A stretch of 64,000 nt of DNA from an uncultured Granulosicoccaceae bacterium. GTDB taxonomy: Bacteria; Pseudomonadota; Gammaproteobacteria; Granulosicoccales; Granulosicoccaceae. The position numbers and the translations under genes are program-made. The DNA lies in contig CALHCI010000157.1 in NCBI GenBank assembly GCA_937931165.1, positions 24,583-88,582 on the forward strand, in the 5' to 3' direction. The number at the start of each line of letters is the position of its first letter. Position 1 is the first letter of the stretch. Shown in pieces: positions 1 through 8,970 of this stretch. Under the pieces are notes generated by a model. The model did no database searches. It had not been told where the DNA came from and worked only from the letters and a program-made list of their open reading frames with translations.

Positions 1-62
1 AAGTTTATCTGCAGACGGCACTTGCCCGGGCCTGAGTAGTGCGAAACAAGTGTTTTGTTTAA

Positions 63-596
63 CTAGCGCATTGCTTCAAACAGAAAGTAGTCTGTTTCGT
101 GCATGCCAAGCTGCTTGTAGGTAGATTGCGCGATGACATTGTCTCTTTCTACATAGAGCCGATAACCACAGACATCCGGTTGTTCAGCAGCCAGTTCTTT
201 TACTTTGCTGTACATCGATCGGTAAACCCCCATGCGTCTGAACTGTGGTGCAACGTAAACGCTTTGAATCCACCAGAACAATCCGTCACGCCAGTCGCTC
301 CACTCGGTGGTAACCATTAGCGTGCCGGCGACTTCGCCTTCAATTTCTGCCAGTAAATAGAAACCGTATTCCGGCTTATCGATCAGCCTTGCAACGCCGC
401 GAGAAATGACTTCAGGCGCAAGTGCTTTCTTTTCGGTTTCCCATGCCATGGCGCGATTCCAGTCACTGATGATGGTGGCGTCTGCGGGTGTTGCCTGTCG
501 GATATTGATTTGGGTCACGGGGCTGTGCCTGGGAGTTCTATTGTAATGGGGGCGAAGTGCTGATTTAATCGCACTCATTCTACGTTCAAAACACAC
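63..596 (-). CDS. GNAT family N-acetyltransferase
   Basis: This 177-residue protein has a GNAT fold: an N-terminal beta strand starting near residue 30 (INIRQATPADA), and the acetyl-CoA loop near residues 115-125 (VYVAPQFRRMGVYRSM, close to the family Q/RxxGxG/A motif). A late motif (YVERDNVIAQSTYKQLGM) is the usual GNAT element in which an Asn and Tyr flank the cofactor. The acceptor substrate cannot be read from the sequence. The first 27 residues precede the domain, so Met7 or a later codon may be the real start. It is divergent from the acuI-like gene with only 14 bp between, so promoters must overlap the coding ends. Function beyond N-acetyl transfer is unknown. Confidence 0.85.
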   Translation of the reverse strand: MCFERRMSAIKSALRPHYNRTPRHSPVTQINIRQATPADATIISDWNRAMAWETEKKALAPEVISRGVARLIDKPEYGFYLLAEIEGEVAGTLMVTTEWSDWRDGLFWWIQSVYVAPQFRRMGVYRSMYSKVKELAAEQPDVCGYRLYVERDNVIAQSTYKQLGMHETDYFLFEAMR

Positions 597-610
597 TCAC
601 CGGAAAGCAT

Positions 611-1600
611 ATGTTTAATGCGTTAGTGGTAAATAAAGACGAAGACGGCAAAACCGCAGCAGCGGTGCAGTCAGTCACACTGGATGATCTGCCGGAGGGT
701 AACGTTACTGTTGCTGTTGAATACTCCACGCTTAATTACAAAGACGGTCTGTGCATCGGGCCGGGTGGCGGGCTGGTGCGCAACTACCCGCATGTCCCCG
801 GCATTGACCTGGCTGGTACCGTTGAGGCCTCCAGCGACGATCGCTACAAAGAAGGCGATAAAGTAGTGCTTACCGGCTGGCGTGTCGGTGAGATGCAATG
901 GGGTGGTTATTCCCAGAAAGCCCGTGTTAACGCCGATTGGCTGGTGCCACTACCCGATGGTCTGACGACAAAGCAGGCGATGGCAGTGGGCACCGCAGGG
1001 TTTACCGCAGCGCTTGCCGTAATGGCATTAGAAGACCACGGGCTTGCGCCGTCGCAGGGACCTGTACTGGTTACCGGCGCGGCTGGCGGTGTGGGGTCGG
1101 TGGCAACCGCGTTGCTGGGTAATCTGGGCTATGAGGTGGCGGCAGTGACCGGTCGGCCGGAAACTGCAGACTATCTGAAGTCTCTGGGTGCCACACAGAT
1201 TGTTGCCCGTGAAGAAATCAATGAAACCGTTAAGCGACCCCTGGAAAAAGAAGCCTGGGCTGGTTGTGTTGATGCGGTAGGCAGCGCCATGCTGGCACGT
1301 GTACTCGGGCAGATAAAGTACGGGGGGTCGGTTGCGGCGGTCGGGCTTGCCGGTGGTGCAGATTTGCCGGCAACGGTTATTCCGTTTTTACTGCGTGGTG
1401 TCAATCTGCTCGGGATCGATTCAGTCATGCAGCCTTACGAGCCCAGAGTACGTGCATGGAGCAGAGTGGTAAAAGATCTGCCGATGGACAAGATTGATCA
1501 AATGGTCCAGATGGCAACACTTTCCGAGCTGCCTGACCTTGGTAAAGGTATTCTGAAAGGGCAGGTGCGTGGTCGTGTTGTGGTAGACGTTAACGCTTAA
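611..1600 (+). CDS. acuI: Acryloyl-CoA reductase AcuI/YhdH family (MDR oxidoreductase)
   Basis: This is a 329-residue zinc-independent medium-chain dehydrogenase/reductase. Key landmarks are the N-terminal MDR motif STLNYKDGL, the GroES-like segment PHVPGIDLAGTV, and a Rossmann motif TGAAGGVGSVA near residues 155-165 for NADPH. Length and motifs fit the AcuI/YhdH family, which reduces acryloyl-CoA to propionyl-CoA. In marine bacteria this detoxifies acrylate made from DMSP or 3-hydroxypropionate. No DMSP lyase or demethylase gene is nearby, so the physiological source of acryloyl-CoA is inference. The gene is monocistronic here, facing the SGNH hydrolase gene convergently. Confidence 0.88.
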   Translation: MFNALVVNKDEDGKTAAAVQSVTLDDLPEGNVTVAVEYSTLNYKDGLCIGPGGGLVRNYPHVPGIDLAGTVEASSDDRYKEGDKVVLTGWRVGEMQWGGYSQKARVNADWLVPLPDGLTTKQAMAVGTAGFTAALAVMALEDHGLAPSQGPVLVTGAAGGVGSVATALLGNLGYEVAAVTGRPETADYLKSLGATQIVAREEINETVKRPLEKEAWAGCVDAVGSAMLARVLGQIKYGGSVAAVGLAGGADLPATVIPFLLRGVNLLGIDSVMQPYEPRVRAWSRVVKDLPMDKIDQMVQMATLSELPDLGKGILKGQVRGRVVVDVNA

Positions 1601-1636
1601 AGCTTGGCGTCACTGTTTGTTTACGGGTGCGACGTA

Positions 1637-2398
1637 TTAAGGATTCGTTGAAAGGTGTTTCTCAACGAGCGCATTGAGTGCTTCATAGGCCGGCTTTTGT
1701 ACGTGCAGCGCATCGATATACCAGTCGATGCGCAGCGCATTGTCGCTGTTGTAAAGTGCCGGTGTCAGGTCCAGCCACTCAACACCCTGTTGGGCTGCAA
1801 GTTGTTGCAGAAACGCATTGGTGTCATTGACTCTGTTGTCGAGCTCATCGTGCCAGAACATTTTTCGTTGCAGATTGAGCGGTTTGCCGGGCAACACTGG
1901 TGTCAGGATGACTCTGGCGCCGCTTTCCTTAAATACTTCAGTAAAATAGGTCAGGTTTGTCTGCATTTCTGCAAGCATTGCCTGTGTGTTGGGAATGCCT
2001 TTGGTAATCGATGCAGTCAGATCATTCATCCCTGACTGAACCATGATGATATCCGGCTTGTGCCTCAGTACATCATGATCTATCCGGCGGCGCATTTCGG
2101 TGGTGGTTTCCCCGGCAATACCCGCGTCGATAAAAATGGTGTTGGCCAGTACCGGTAGCGGATCCCATTGGGATATTCGGGAGTCACCATAGAGCACCAC
2201 CACGGTTGAGTCGGTGTTGTCTGCGAGGGTGATATCAGTTGATTCGCTGATGCCGTGCGCCTGCGGCCTGAACACGCGGTACTCTGCGTAGTATTTTTGC
2301 GCAGTTTTCAGAATGCTTAAACAGACCAGAACCAGTACGACGTTGAGTGCGACAGAAAGCAATAACAACCAGTACTTTTTGAATAACTGAACGATCAT
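1637..2398 (-). CDS. Membrane-anchored SGNH/GDSL-type hydrolase
   Basis: The 253-residue product begins with one hydrophobic segment (about residues 9-31), probably an uncleaved anchor, leaving the catalytic domain in the periplasm. All SGNH blocks are visible: the nucleophile in VVLYGDSRISQW (block I), the Gly in AGIAGETT (block II), the Asn in SGMND (block III) and the D..H pair in DALHVQKPAY (block V). Members of this family are esterases, lipases or carbohydrate/peptidoglycan O-acetyl esterases; the substrate is not visible. It follows the GGDEF/EAL gene on the same strand after 76 bp and may be the last gene of that transcription unit. Confidence 0.85.
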   Translation of the reverse strand: MIVQLFKKYWLLLLSVALNVVLVLVCLSILKTAQKYYAEYRVFRPQAHGISESTDITLADNTDSTVVVLYGDSRISQWDPLPVLANTIFIDAGIAGETTTEMRRRIDHDVLRHKPDIIMVQSGMNDLTASITKGIPNTQAMLAEMQTNLTYFTEVFKESGARVILTPVLPGKPLNLQRKMFWHDELDNRVNDTNAFLQQLAAQQGVEWLDLTPALYNSDNALRIDWYIDALHVQKPAYEALNALVEKHLSTNP

Positions 2399-2474
2399 AT
2401 TCCGGAGTGATTTTTTATCTGCAGTGCCGAGTTAAACACCAGTTGACTGATGTTTCCGTGAAGCGAACACGGGA

Positions 2475-5400
2475 TTACGATGCCAGCTTATCGCGCTCTT
2501 CTTCAGGAAACAAATTCAGTACACCGGTAATGACAGTCTGCGTGCCGGCACTGGTGGTGGCAGCCAGTCCGAGTTCATTCACGTTGTAGTCCTTGATGAT
2601 TTTTTGCACCTTGCGGGGATCACTGAGCAGACGGGTAGCATCCTGTCGCTTCAGTGGCAGGCTGAGCAGATTGCCCTGGACCTGATCGCAGTGATGGTCT
2701 TGCAGAAAGCGTAGCTGTGCTTCTTCTTCAACACCTTCGCACACGACTCTTACTCCGAGGCTGTGACTCATAGCAATCACACCGCTGACAATTCTGGCAT
2801 CAGCCGGGTTGCGTGAAAAGTCTGATACAAAGGAACGATCGATTTTTACTTTCGAGATTGGAAAGAGCTTCAGGTAACTTAACGAGGCGAAGCCGGTACC
2901 GAAATCGTCAATAGAGATCTCCACGCCGTGGCGGTCGAGTCTTTCGAGCGTTTTGGTTGCCTGATTCATGTCTTCCATAACGAGTGATTCTGTGATTTCC
3001 ACTTCGAGGTTTCTCGGTGGTATATCAAACTCGCGTATTGCGTTTAAGATGGTGTCTGCAAAATTGGCGTTGCGAAGTTCAATGGGTGAAATGTTGATCG
3101 CCACGCTGATATCGTTGTGACCTGCCTGATGCCACATTGATATTTGTGCACACACCACGCGGGTTATCCAGGCGCTTATCTCGTTGATCAGGCCGGTTTT
3201 CTCAGCAACCGGAATAAAATCACCCGGCGAGACAATGCCGAATTCCGGATGTCTCCATCGTACCAGTGCTTCCATAGCGACGATTTCGCCGCTGCGCAGA
3301 TCGACTTTGGGCTGGTAGGCAACAAACAATTCGTTGCGGGACAGTGCCTGGTGCAACTCGGTTTCGAGTCGGATGAGCTTGCGTGACTCATCGTTCATTT
3401 CCGGTGAAAAGTACACAAAGCTGTTTTGACCGTCGGTATCTCTGGCCTTGCGCATTGCGATACTGGCGCTTCTGATTAATCCATCTGCATCGGTACCATG
3501 GTTAGGGAATACACTGATCCCGGTGTCCAGAGCGACGTATACTTCGTGGCCATCTACCGTAATCGTGTGATCAAAACTCTCAAGAATCCTGTCTTGAATT
3601 TCATTGAAGTCCATGACCTGACGGATGTTGTGCAGCGTCAGACATATTTCTGTATCACCGTAGCGGGTGATAGAAAAGTTCTGATCTTCGCTACCGAGCA
3701 GCCGTGCAATACTTTGATCCTGCAGTGTACTGTGTAAACGTGCATTAATCTGCCGGTAGAGTTTTTCGTTGACCGAAAAGCCCAGTGTGTCATTAATACG
3801 CTGAAGCGCATCTATCGATATTAATAGAATGCCAACATGGTGCGTGTTTTTAGTAGCGATATTTAGCGCCTGCTCAATACGATCGAGCAATAGCGTACGG
3901 TCCAGTCGCAGCGTGCCGTATTCGGAGTTGTCGTCGTTAGCAACCGGTACGACTGTCGGGGTCTCACGTACTGTCAGTATTGGTACGCTACCATTGTTTC
4001 CTTTGGCCATTGCCTTGGCCAGCAGTGCGTCTACACTGGATTTGTCTGGTGGTGTAATGCCGCTGCCGGAGTTGTCTCGCGGAGTGGCAAGAACAGGGAC
4101 TGACTTTAGTGCAGGTACCGCCGGCGCGTCGTTGTTGGCTGGCGAAGTATTGATTTCCTGCTGTTCCGAAGGTGCATTCTGAAAAGAGCGGTTATAACGT
4201 GTGACTCTGTTACGACCGTTTTCTTTTGAGTAGTAGAGTGCTTTGTCTGCCTGTTCTACCAGATCATTGGGTTTTCTGGCGCCGGATTTTATTGTTGATA
4301 CACCGAAACTCGCCGTGATTTTGCACTTGTCGGTAAAATTTGCGTCTTCGCATTTTTCTATGGTATCTCTGATTTTCTCGGCAATCTTCATGGCGGCATC
4401 GATAGTTGTCGCCGGCATCACTACACAAAATTCTTCACCACCGAAACGGCCAACCAGATCATTTGGTCTGGCGTGGTCTGCAAGTACGTTAGCGAGATAT
4501 TTAATTACTTCATCACCCACGCCGTGTCCGTGGTTATCGTTGACAGATTTAAAGTGATCAATATCTGTCATGAAGCAGGTCAGTTCGTTCTTGTTAAGGT
4601 TGGCCTGTTCAAAAATGGTTTCAAAACCACTGAAGAATGATCTGCGGTTCAGTGACCCGGTGAGTGGATCCCTGGTGGCGAGGTATTCGAGTTCTTCGTT
4701 TTGTCTGGTGATTTCCTGCTTGCTTTTTTCAAGCTTTACCAGCGCATTGCGAAGCTCTGCGTTTTTGATTTCTACTTCGGTAATGTCATTGAAAGTGATC
4801 AGTGCGCCGCGTATCTCATCTGCACGTGCCACAATAGGTGTCGCATTGACAGTAAAGGTGGACACCTGATGGTAACCGGTATTCAACTTAATGGATGCGC
4901 CGCTGGCGAGTTCGCCACCGTTAAGCAGTGGTTCCCATGGCAAAGACTCTGTTCCGTCGGTTTCCCACTCGAGAGACGCGCAGTTTTTGCCGGCTAACTC
5001 TGATGCATCGATACCGGTGGTGCGAGCGAACGCGGCGTTGGAAAATACGATTTCCCCGTCGCGGTTAATAATCAGCAATCCTTCAGCAAGGGTATCGAGG
5101 GCCTTGCGTACACGTTCCGGAATGACTGCATCCGGGTCGAGTTCGCGCAGGGTCTTTTTAAGAAAAACGCAAAAAACACCAAAACCTGATATGGCAACAA
5201 ACAGAATGACTGACGCGAATGATGCACGTCTGTCGAAAATTGAGCGACCGGCGTTAAGCGCGTGGTAGCGGATTTCGACAGTGGCTATCTGGTTATCACC
5301 TTCGAATAGTGGTACCTGTACATGGGTTGGTGTTGATCTGTCCGATGAGTCGAGATTCCAGTATTGGTGGTGCGAGCCATACGAGTCGATAAAGGTACCA

Positions 5401-5669
5401 TCGGCACGCCGCACGGCGACAGACTCAACCAGAGAGTTACGCGTTACTGTGGTACGCAATAGTTCCGAGATTTTTTCTGCGTCTTCCTGCTCAAGTTCCA
5501 TGGCAACATGAACTGCGAGGGTTTCGGCAATGAACTTCCGCTCTGTGAGGGCATTGTTATCGTGCTTTGGAAACAGCCCGAGAAAATCACTGGCCAACAG
5601 TAATGAGATGACGAGCATCATCATACTGAAGCTAATACGGAAAAGCGGTGATTTTAAAAAGTTAATCAT
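2475..5669 (-). CDS. PAS-GGDEF-(degenerate GGDEF)-EAL c-di-GMP signalling protein
   Basis: This 1064-residue inner-membrane sensor has two membrane segments (about 11-33 and 152-170) around a periplasmic region of about 115 residues. A PAS domain follows (190-300), then a short coiled coil (300-330), a full GGDEF domain with GGEEF at 410-414 and an allosteric RxxD site (RPND, 401-404). A Pro/Ser-rich linker leads to a second GGDEF-like domain whose signature has decayed to YGDTE near residue 670. The C-terminal EAL domain keeps EAL at 800-802 (MEALVRW) and the DDFGTGF motif. It could therefore both make and break c-di-GMP. It lies 253 bp downstream of the GAF/M50/HlyD cassette on the same strand. 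Confidence 0.93.
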   Translation of the reverse strand: MINFLKSPLFRISFSMMMLVISLLLASDFLGLFPKHDNNALTERKFIAETLAVHVAMELEQEDAEKISELLRTTVTRNSLVESVAVRRADGTFIDSYGSHHQYWNLDSSDRSTPTHVQVPLFEGDNQIATVEIRYHALNAGRSIFDRRASFASVILFVAISGFGVFCVFLKKTLRELDPDAVIPERVRKALDTLAEGLLIINRDGEIVFSNAAFARTTGIDASELAGKNCASLEWETDGTESLPWEPLLNGGELASGASIKLNTGYHQVSTFTVNATPIVARADEIRGALITFNDITEVEIKNAELRNALVKLEKSKQEITRQNEELEYLATRDPLTGSLNRRSFFSGFETIFEQANLNKNELTCFMTDIDHFKSVNDNHGHGVGDEVIKYLANVLADHARPNDLVGRFGGEEFCVVMPATTIDAAMKIAEKIRDTIEKCEDANFTDKCKITASFGVSTIKSGARKPNDLVEQADKALYYSKENGRNRVTRYNRSFQNAPSEQQEINTSPANNDAPAVPALKSVPVLATPRDNSGSGITPPDKSSVDALLAKAMAKGNNGSVPILTVRETPTVVPVANDDNSEYGTLRLDRTLLLDRIEQALNIATKNTHHVGILLISIDALQRINDTLGFSVNEKLYRQINARLHSTLQDQSIARLLGSEDQNFSITRYGDTEICLTLHNIRQVMDFNEIQDRILESFDHTITVDGHEVYVALDTGISVFPNHGTDADGLIRSASIAMRKARDTDGQNSFVYFSPEMNDESRKLIRLETELHQALSRNELFVAYQPKVDLRSGEIVAMEALVRWRHPEFGIVSPGDFIPVAEKTGLINEISAWITRVVCAQISMWHQAGHNDISVAINISPIELRNANFADTILNAIREFDIPPRNLEVEITESLVMEDMNQATKTLERLDRHGVEISIDDFGTGFASLSYLKLFPISKVKIDRSFVSDFSRNPADARIVSGVIAMSHSLGVRVVCEGVEEEAQLRFLQDHHCDQVQGNLLSLPLKRQDATRLLSDPRKVQKIIKDYNVNELGLAATTSAGTQTVITGVLNLFPEEERDKLAS

Positions 5670-5922
5670 AGTTATCCGGCACGCCAGTCAGGTCGCCGTG
5701 GATTGAGACCCTGAGATGTGCGGCGACAGACCCATATAAACTGTGTCGGCATGCCTGCCAAAACACTGAAAGTGCTTGTAACCCATGAATGTTTGTCTCG
5801 CCGCACAATACCGAGGCGCGGCTGCCATAATGCCGGGCAAATCGGTTGTGAGTCACAATTTACGGTGTCCGTCGGGAAATAAACGGACATCGTGAACACC
5901 GCTTTCTTTCTGCTTACTGTGT

Positions 5923-6777
5923 CTATTCGATTTCAAAATTCAGTTGGCAGCGCACACCACTGGGGATTCTCAAGCCGGAGTTCGGCATGCTCAGCAGCAC
6001 GCCAAACGTACCGCTCGCTGCATCTGCGACTCTATCTACACTTTTAACTACTGCAACGTGGTTGGTTTCTGAGTCTTGTTCGAGATCAATCGATACCTGT
6101 GCTTTCATGCCGCGTTCGATTTGACCGAGGTGTTTAACCGGTACAATCAATTCAACGTGCAGCGGATCAAGGTTGGCAATTCGGTAGACCGGTTCTGCCT
6201 CGACATATTCACCGATGGATTTGTATCGCTCCATGATAACGCCGTTGATTGGAGATCTGACAGTGCGTTGCTCCAGTGCCTGTCGGGCTCGCTCTGCTTC
6301 AAGTTGTGCAATGCGCTGATTGTCTTCTTCCTGGCGAGCCTGCAGCTGTGCAATGTAGGCTTCGGTACGAACCTTATCCATGTCCTGCGCAGAGATGGTT
6401 GCTTCTTTAAAGAGCTTCTGATTGCGGTTTTGTGTGCGCTGGCCAAAGTGTGCGTTTTCGCGTCGCAGGTTTAATGATGTATCGATGGATGCTCTGGCTG
6501 TCGCGAGTTCGAGCGTTGCCATTTCGAGTCGTGAATCGAGCATCGCAACAATTTCGCTTTCGCTAACGAAGTCGTTTTTCTCTGCTAGCATCTGATCGAT
6601 TACACCGGCGACACTGGTGCCAAGTTCAACAACCTGGCTGGGTTCTACAATGCAGTCCATCCCCGCCAGCCCCGAGTCGAGTGAATCAATTGACTCAGAT
6701 TGGGTTGATTGAGCGTTTGCAGCCAACGAAGTAAACATTAACGCGGCAAGTGGTAGTGTAGTAATAGTCTTTCGCAT
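5923..6777 (-). CDS. Periplasmic HlyD-type adaptor (third gene of GAF/M50/HlyD cassette)
   Basis: The 284-residue product has a Sec signal peptide (MRKTITTLPLAALMFTSLAA, then NAQ at the likely cleavage site). The rest reads as a membrane-fusion-protein adaptor: a first lipoyl half with VVELGTSVAGVID, an alpha hairpin rich in Gln and Arg (about 95-170), a second lipoyl half with VRSPINGVIMERYKSIGEYV, and a beta-barrel segment. It lacks a transmembrane anchor, unlike its two upstream partners. It is 21 bp downstream of the M50-HlyD gene. No RND pump, ABC transporter or TolC gene is nearby, so its pump partner is unknown. Confidence 0.85.
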   Translation of the reverse strand: MRKTITTLPLAALMFTSLAANAQSTQSESIDSLDSGLAGMDCIVEPSQVVELGTSVAGVIDQMLAEKNDFVSESEIVAMLDSRLEMATLELATARASIDTSLNLRRENAHFGQRTQNRNQKLFKEATISAQDMDKVRTEAYIAQLQARQEEDNQRIAQLEAERARQALEQRTVRSPINGVIMERYKSIGEYVEAEPVYRIANLDPLHVELIVPVKHLGQIERGMKAQVSIDLEQDSETNHVAVVKSVDRVADAASGTFGVLLSMPNSGLRIPSGVRCQLNFEIE

Positions 6778-6798
6778 GTTTATTCTCTGCGCGTATAG

Positions 6799-8964
6799 CT
6801 AAAAGGGTAGGGTGTTTAACAGTAGTTGCTGCACTCTTCGCAGCCATTGCTGTACGAGTATTTCCCGACCATGATTAATTCGAACAAAAGCCCGCGTACC
6901 GAGGCCTGCAACCGAGCTGGCATCAGGCAGTGCGATATCGACCTGAAATACTTTTTCGGCAGTGGTAGTTCCGTTCTTGTCATTGTCAACCACAGCAATT
7001 TCCCCACCACCAACCGCACCGAGTGCGCGACTTGGCAAAGCGTTGCTGCCGGAAGGGGTTTGGCGAACTATTGAGCCGTTAATGGTATGTGCCGGATTAT
7101 CTGCCAGACGCACCTCTACTTTGTGTGTCTCACGGTTGAGCAGTCCGACCGAAGCCTGAGGTATGACAACACGCACCACCAGCTCTTCAGGGTTAACTAC
7201 GTAGGCAACAGGTTCGCCTTTCTTTACATACCGGCCAATGGTGGCCTGGTCTTTGGAAACAACGAAGGTTCCACTAACGGATGTTTTAAGTGACTGCTCA
7301 CTCTGCTCATGCAGCAGTGAGTCAAGATCAGCTTCTGCAGCCAGGAGTTCTTCGGCAGTCTGGTCTGCGGCCAGTGGATCAGTGAATTTTTCACTTTTAT
7401 AACGCTCATTGAGCTCAGTCACCCGGGCTTCAAGCACGGTCTGTCTGGTGGCCAGATCGGGGTTGCGAAGTTGCAGAACAACTTCATCTGCACCGACTTC
7501 TGTGCCTGACTGATGCGTAACTTCTTTGACAAATCCATCGGTACCGGCATAGATCTGTGCCTGATCAGGTACCCATACTATTCCTTCGGCGTTGGTGTAG
7601 AGTGAAAAAGGAATAATTGAAATGGTAAACATCACTGCCGCTGTAAGTGCTGCGGTTCGACCGACTGCCTGCGTGCGCAAACCACCCAGTGAGCTGTCAA
7701 ACACCAGGTACTTAAGTCCACGATAAATTGGCAGCACAATCATTAGCGTGAGCGACCATACGGCCAGTGCCAGTCCGATAATGAAGTACTTGCCCGCCAG
7801 AAAAGAAGCAATGACCAACGAAATAAACATCCGGTAGCACCAGGCCAGGATACCGTATCCGAATAGCCAGCTTTGTTCACTGGATTCTGTGGCGGGAGAA
7901 ATCGCCGCTGGTTGTCCCAGCACGTATTTTTTAAACAGGTACGCGTTGTATTTGCCAGCGCGGCTATAAAGGTTGGGTATTTCGATCAGATCCTGCAGTA
8001 TGTAGTATCCGTCAAAACGTAGTAGCGGGTTGGCGTTAAACAGAATGGTGGAAACGCTACCGATCAAAAACGCTGACAGGGCTGCGTCTTTGATTAATCC
8101 GGGTTGCACCAGCGTCCAGATAATAAAAGCAAGAGATGCCACAAAGAGCTCGACAATCATGCCTGATGCACCGACCAGTGCGCGTTTGTACTTTTCTTTG
8201 AATGACCATGCCGCTGATGCATCGACATACGGTACCGGCATTAGCACCAGTAGTGAGATGCCCATCTCATGCACTTCACCGCCCCATGTCTTGACGGTAT
8301 AGGCGTGCGCAAACTCGTGGAAGAGTTTCATGATCGGAAATATAGCGATCGTCAGGATGATATTGCGCGGTGCAAGAATGTCCTGCTTAAGCGTTGCGGT
8401 GAGTTCCTGAAAATGAACCAACAGCATGACCAGCGCGAATGCAACTACCAATGCCCAGATAAACACACCGGTCGCCGAGAAGCACGGACGAATTGCAGTC
8501 ACGGTTTTATTGAGAAAGTTGTCCGGATCGAACAGCGGAAAGCGCAGTGCCAGTGGATTAATGAATTTTTTAATCCGTGTGTTACTTTTTTCCATGCGAT
8601 TGTGCTTAAACAGCTGTTCTACATCTGCAGGTAATCCGCTGTGGATAATACCGGCATGGAAAAGCTGGCTCAGAACGCCGAGTATTTCTTCACGGGTAAT
8701 GCTTGCCTGCGAAGCAGTGATCTTCTGATATATTTCTTCAATGGTGTTTTCACCATCGAGCCTGCCGACAAAGGCATAAGCAGATTCATTAATACGCATG
8801 TGACGACCGCGTGCGGTATCACTGATCACGTACCATCGGGACCCTCTGAAGTTTTGCGGGTGTGCCGAGATATGGCTGTGCAGTCTGGGAGCCAGATTGG
8901 CAATGTGACTCCACTGTTCGGGGATTGGTTCTTCTGCGGCGGTGGGCTCTGGAGTATCGATCAT
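6799..8964 (-). CDS. Fusion protein: PqqD-like domain, M50 site-2-type zinc protease, HlyD-like adaptor domain
   Basis: Three parts can be seen in 721 residues. Residues 40-115 resemble the PqqD winged helix (RHMRINESAYAFVGRLDG, then a helical stretch), the fold used as a RiPP recognition element. Residues 160-460 carry several membrane segments and the M50 zinc site: HEFAH at 216-220 and the distant ligand in NANPLLRFDGYY (Asp318). Both are intact, so proteolytic activity is plausible. After two more membrane segments, residues 460-715 form a HlyD-type domain with lipoyl-like halves (VWVPDQAQIYAGTDGFVKEV and SGTFVVSKDQATIGRYVKKG). It is 6 bp downstream of the GAF-HlyD gene. Similar proteins are annotated as putative peptide zinc metalloprotease. 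The substrate is unknown. Confidence 0.85.
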   Translation of the reverse strand: MIDTPEPTAAEEPIPEQWSHIANLAPRLHSHISAHPQNFRGSRWYVISDTARGRHMRINESAYAFVGRLDGENTIEEIYQKITASQASITREEILGVLSQLFHAGIIHSGLPADVEQLFKHNRMEKSNTRIKKFINPLALRFPLFDPDNFLNKTVTAIRPCFSATGVFIWALVVAFALVMLLVHFQELTATLKQDILAPRNIILTIAIFPIMKLFHEFAHAYTVKTWGGEVHEMGISLLVLMPVPYVDASAAWSFKEKYKRALVGASGMIVELFVASLAFIIWTLVQPGLIKDAALSAFLIGSVSTILFNANPLLRFDGYYILQDLIEIPNLYSRAGKYNAYLFKKYVLGQPAAISPATESSEQSWLFGYGILAWCYRMFISLVIASFLAGKYFIIGLALAVWSLTLMIVLPIYRGLKYLVFDSSLGGLRTQAVGRTAALTAAVMFTISIIPFSLYTNAEGIVWVPDQAQIYAGTDGFVKEVTHQSGTEVGADEVVLQLRNPDLATRQTVLEARVTELNERYKSEKFTDPLAADQTAEELLAAEADLDSLLHEQSEQSLKTSVSGTFVVSKDQATIGRYVKKGEPVAYVVNPEELVVRVVIPQASVGLLNRETHKVEVRLADNPAHTINGSIVRQTPSGSNALPSRALGAVGGGEIAVVDNDKNGTTTAEKVFQVDIALPDASSVAGLGTRAFVRINHGREILVQQWLRRVQQLLLNTLPF

Positions 8965-8970
8965 CGGGAA

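Noticed and set aside
5670..5922. Precursor peptide for the PqqD-like/M50 cassette
   Set aside because: Minus-strand ORFs (about 65-75 codons) lack a leader or core pattern and a ribosome site, so no precursor is claimed.
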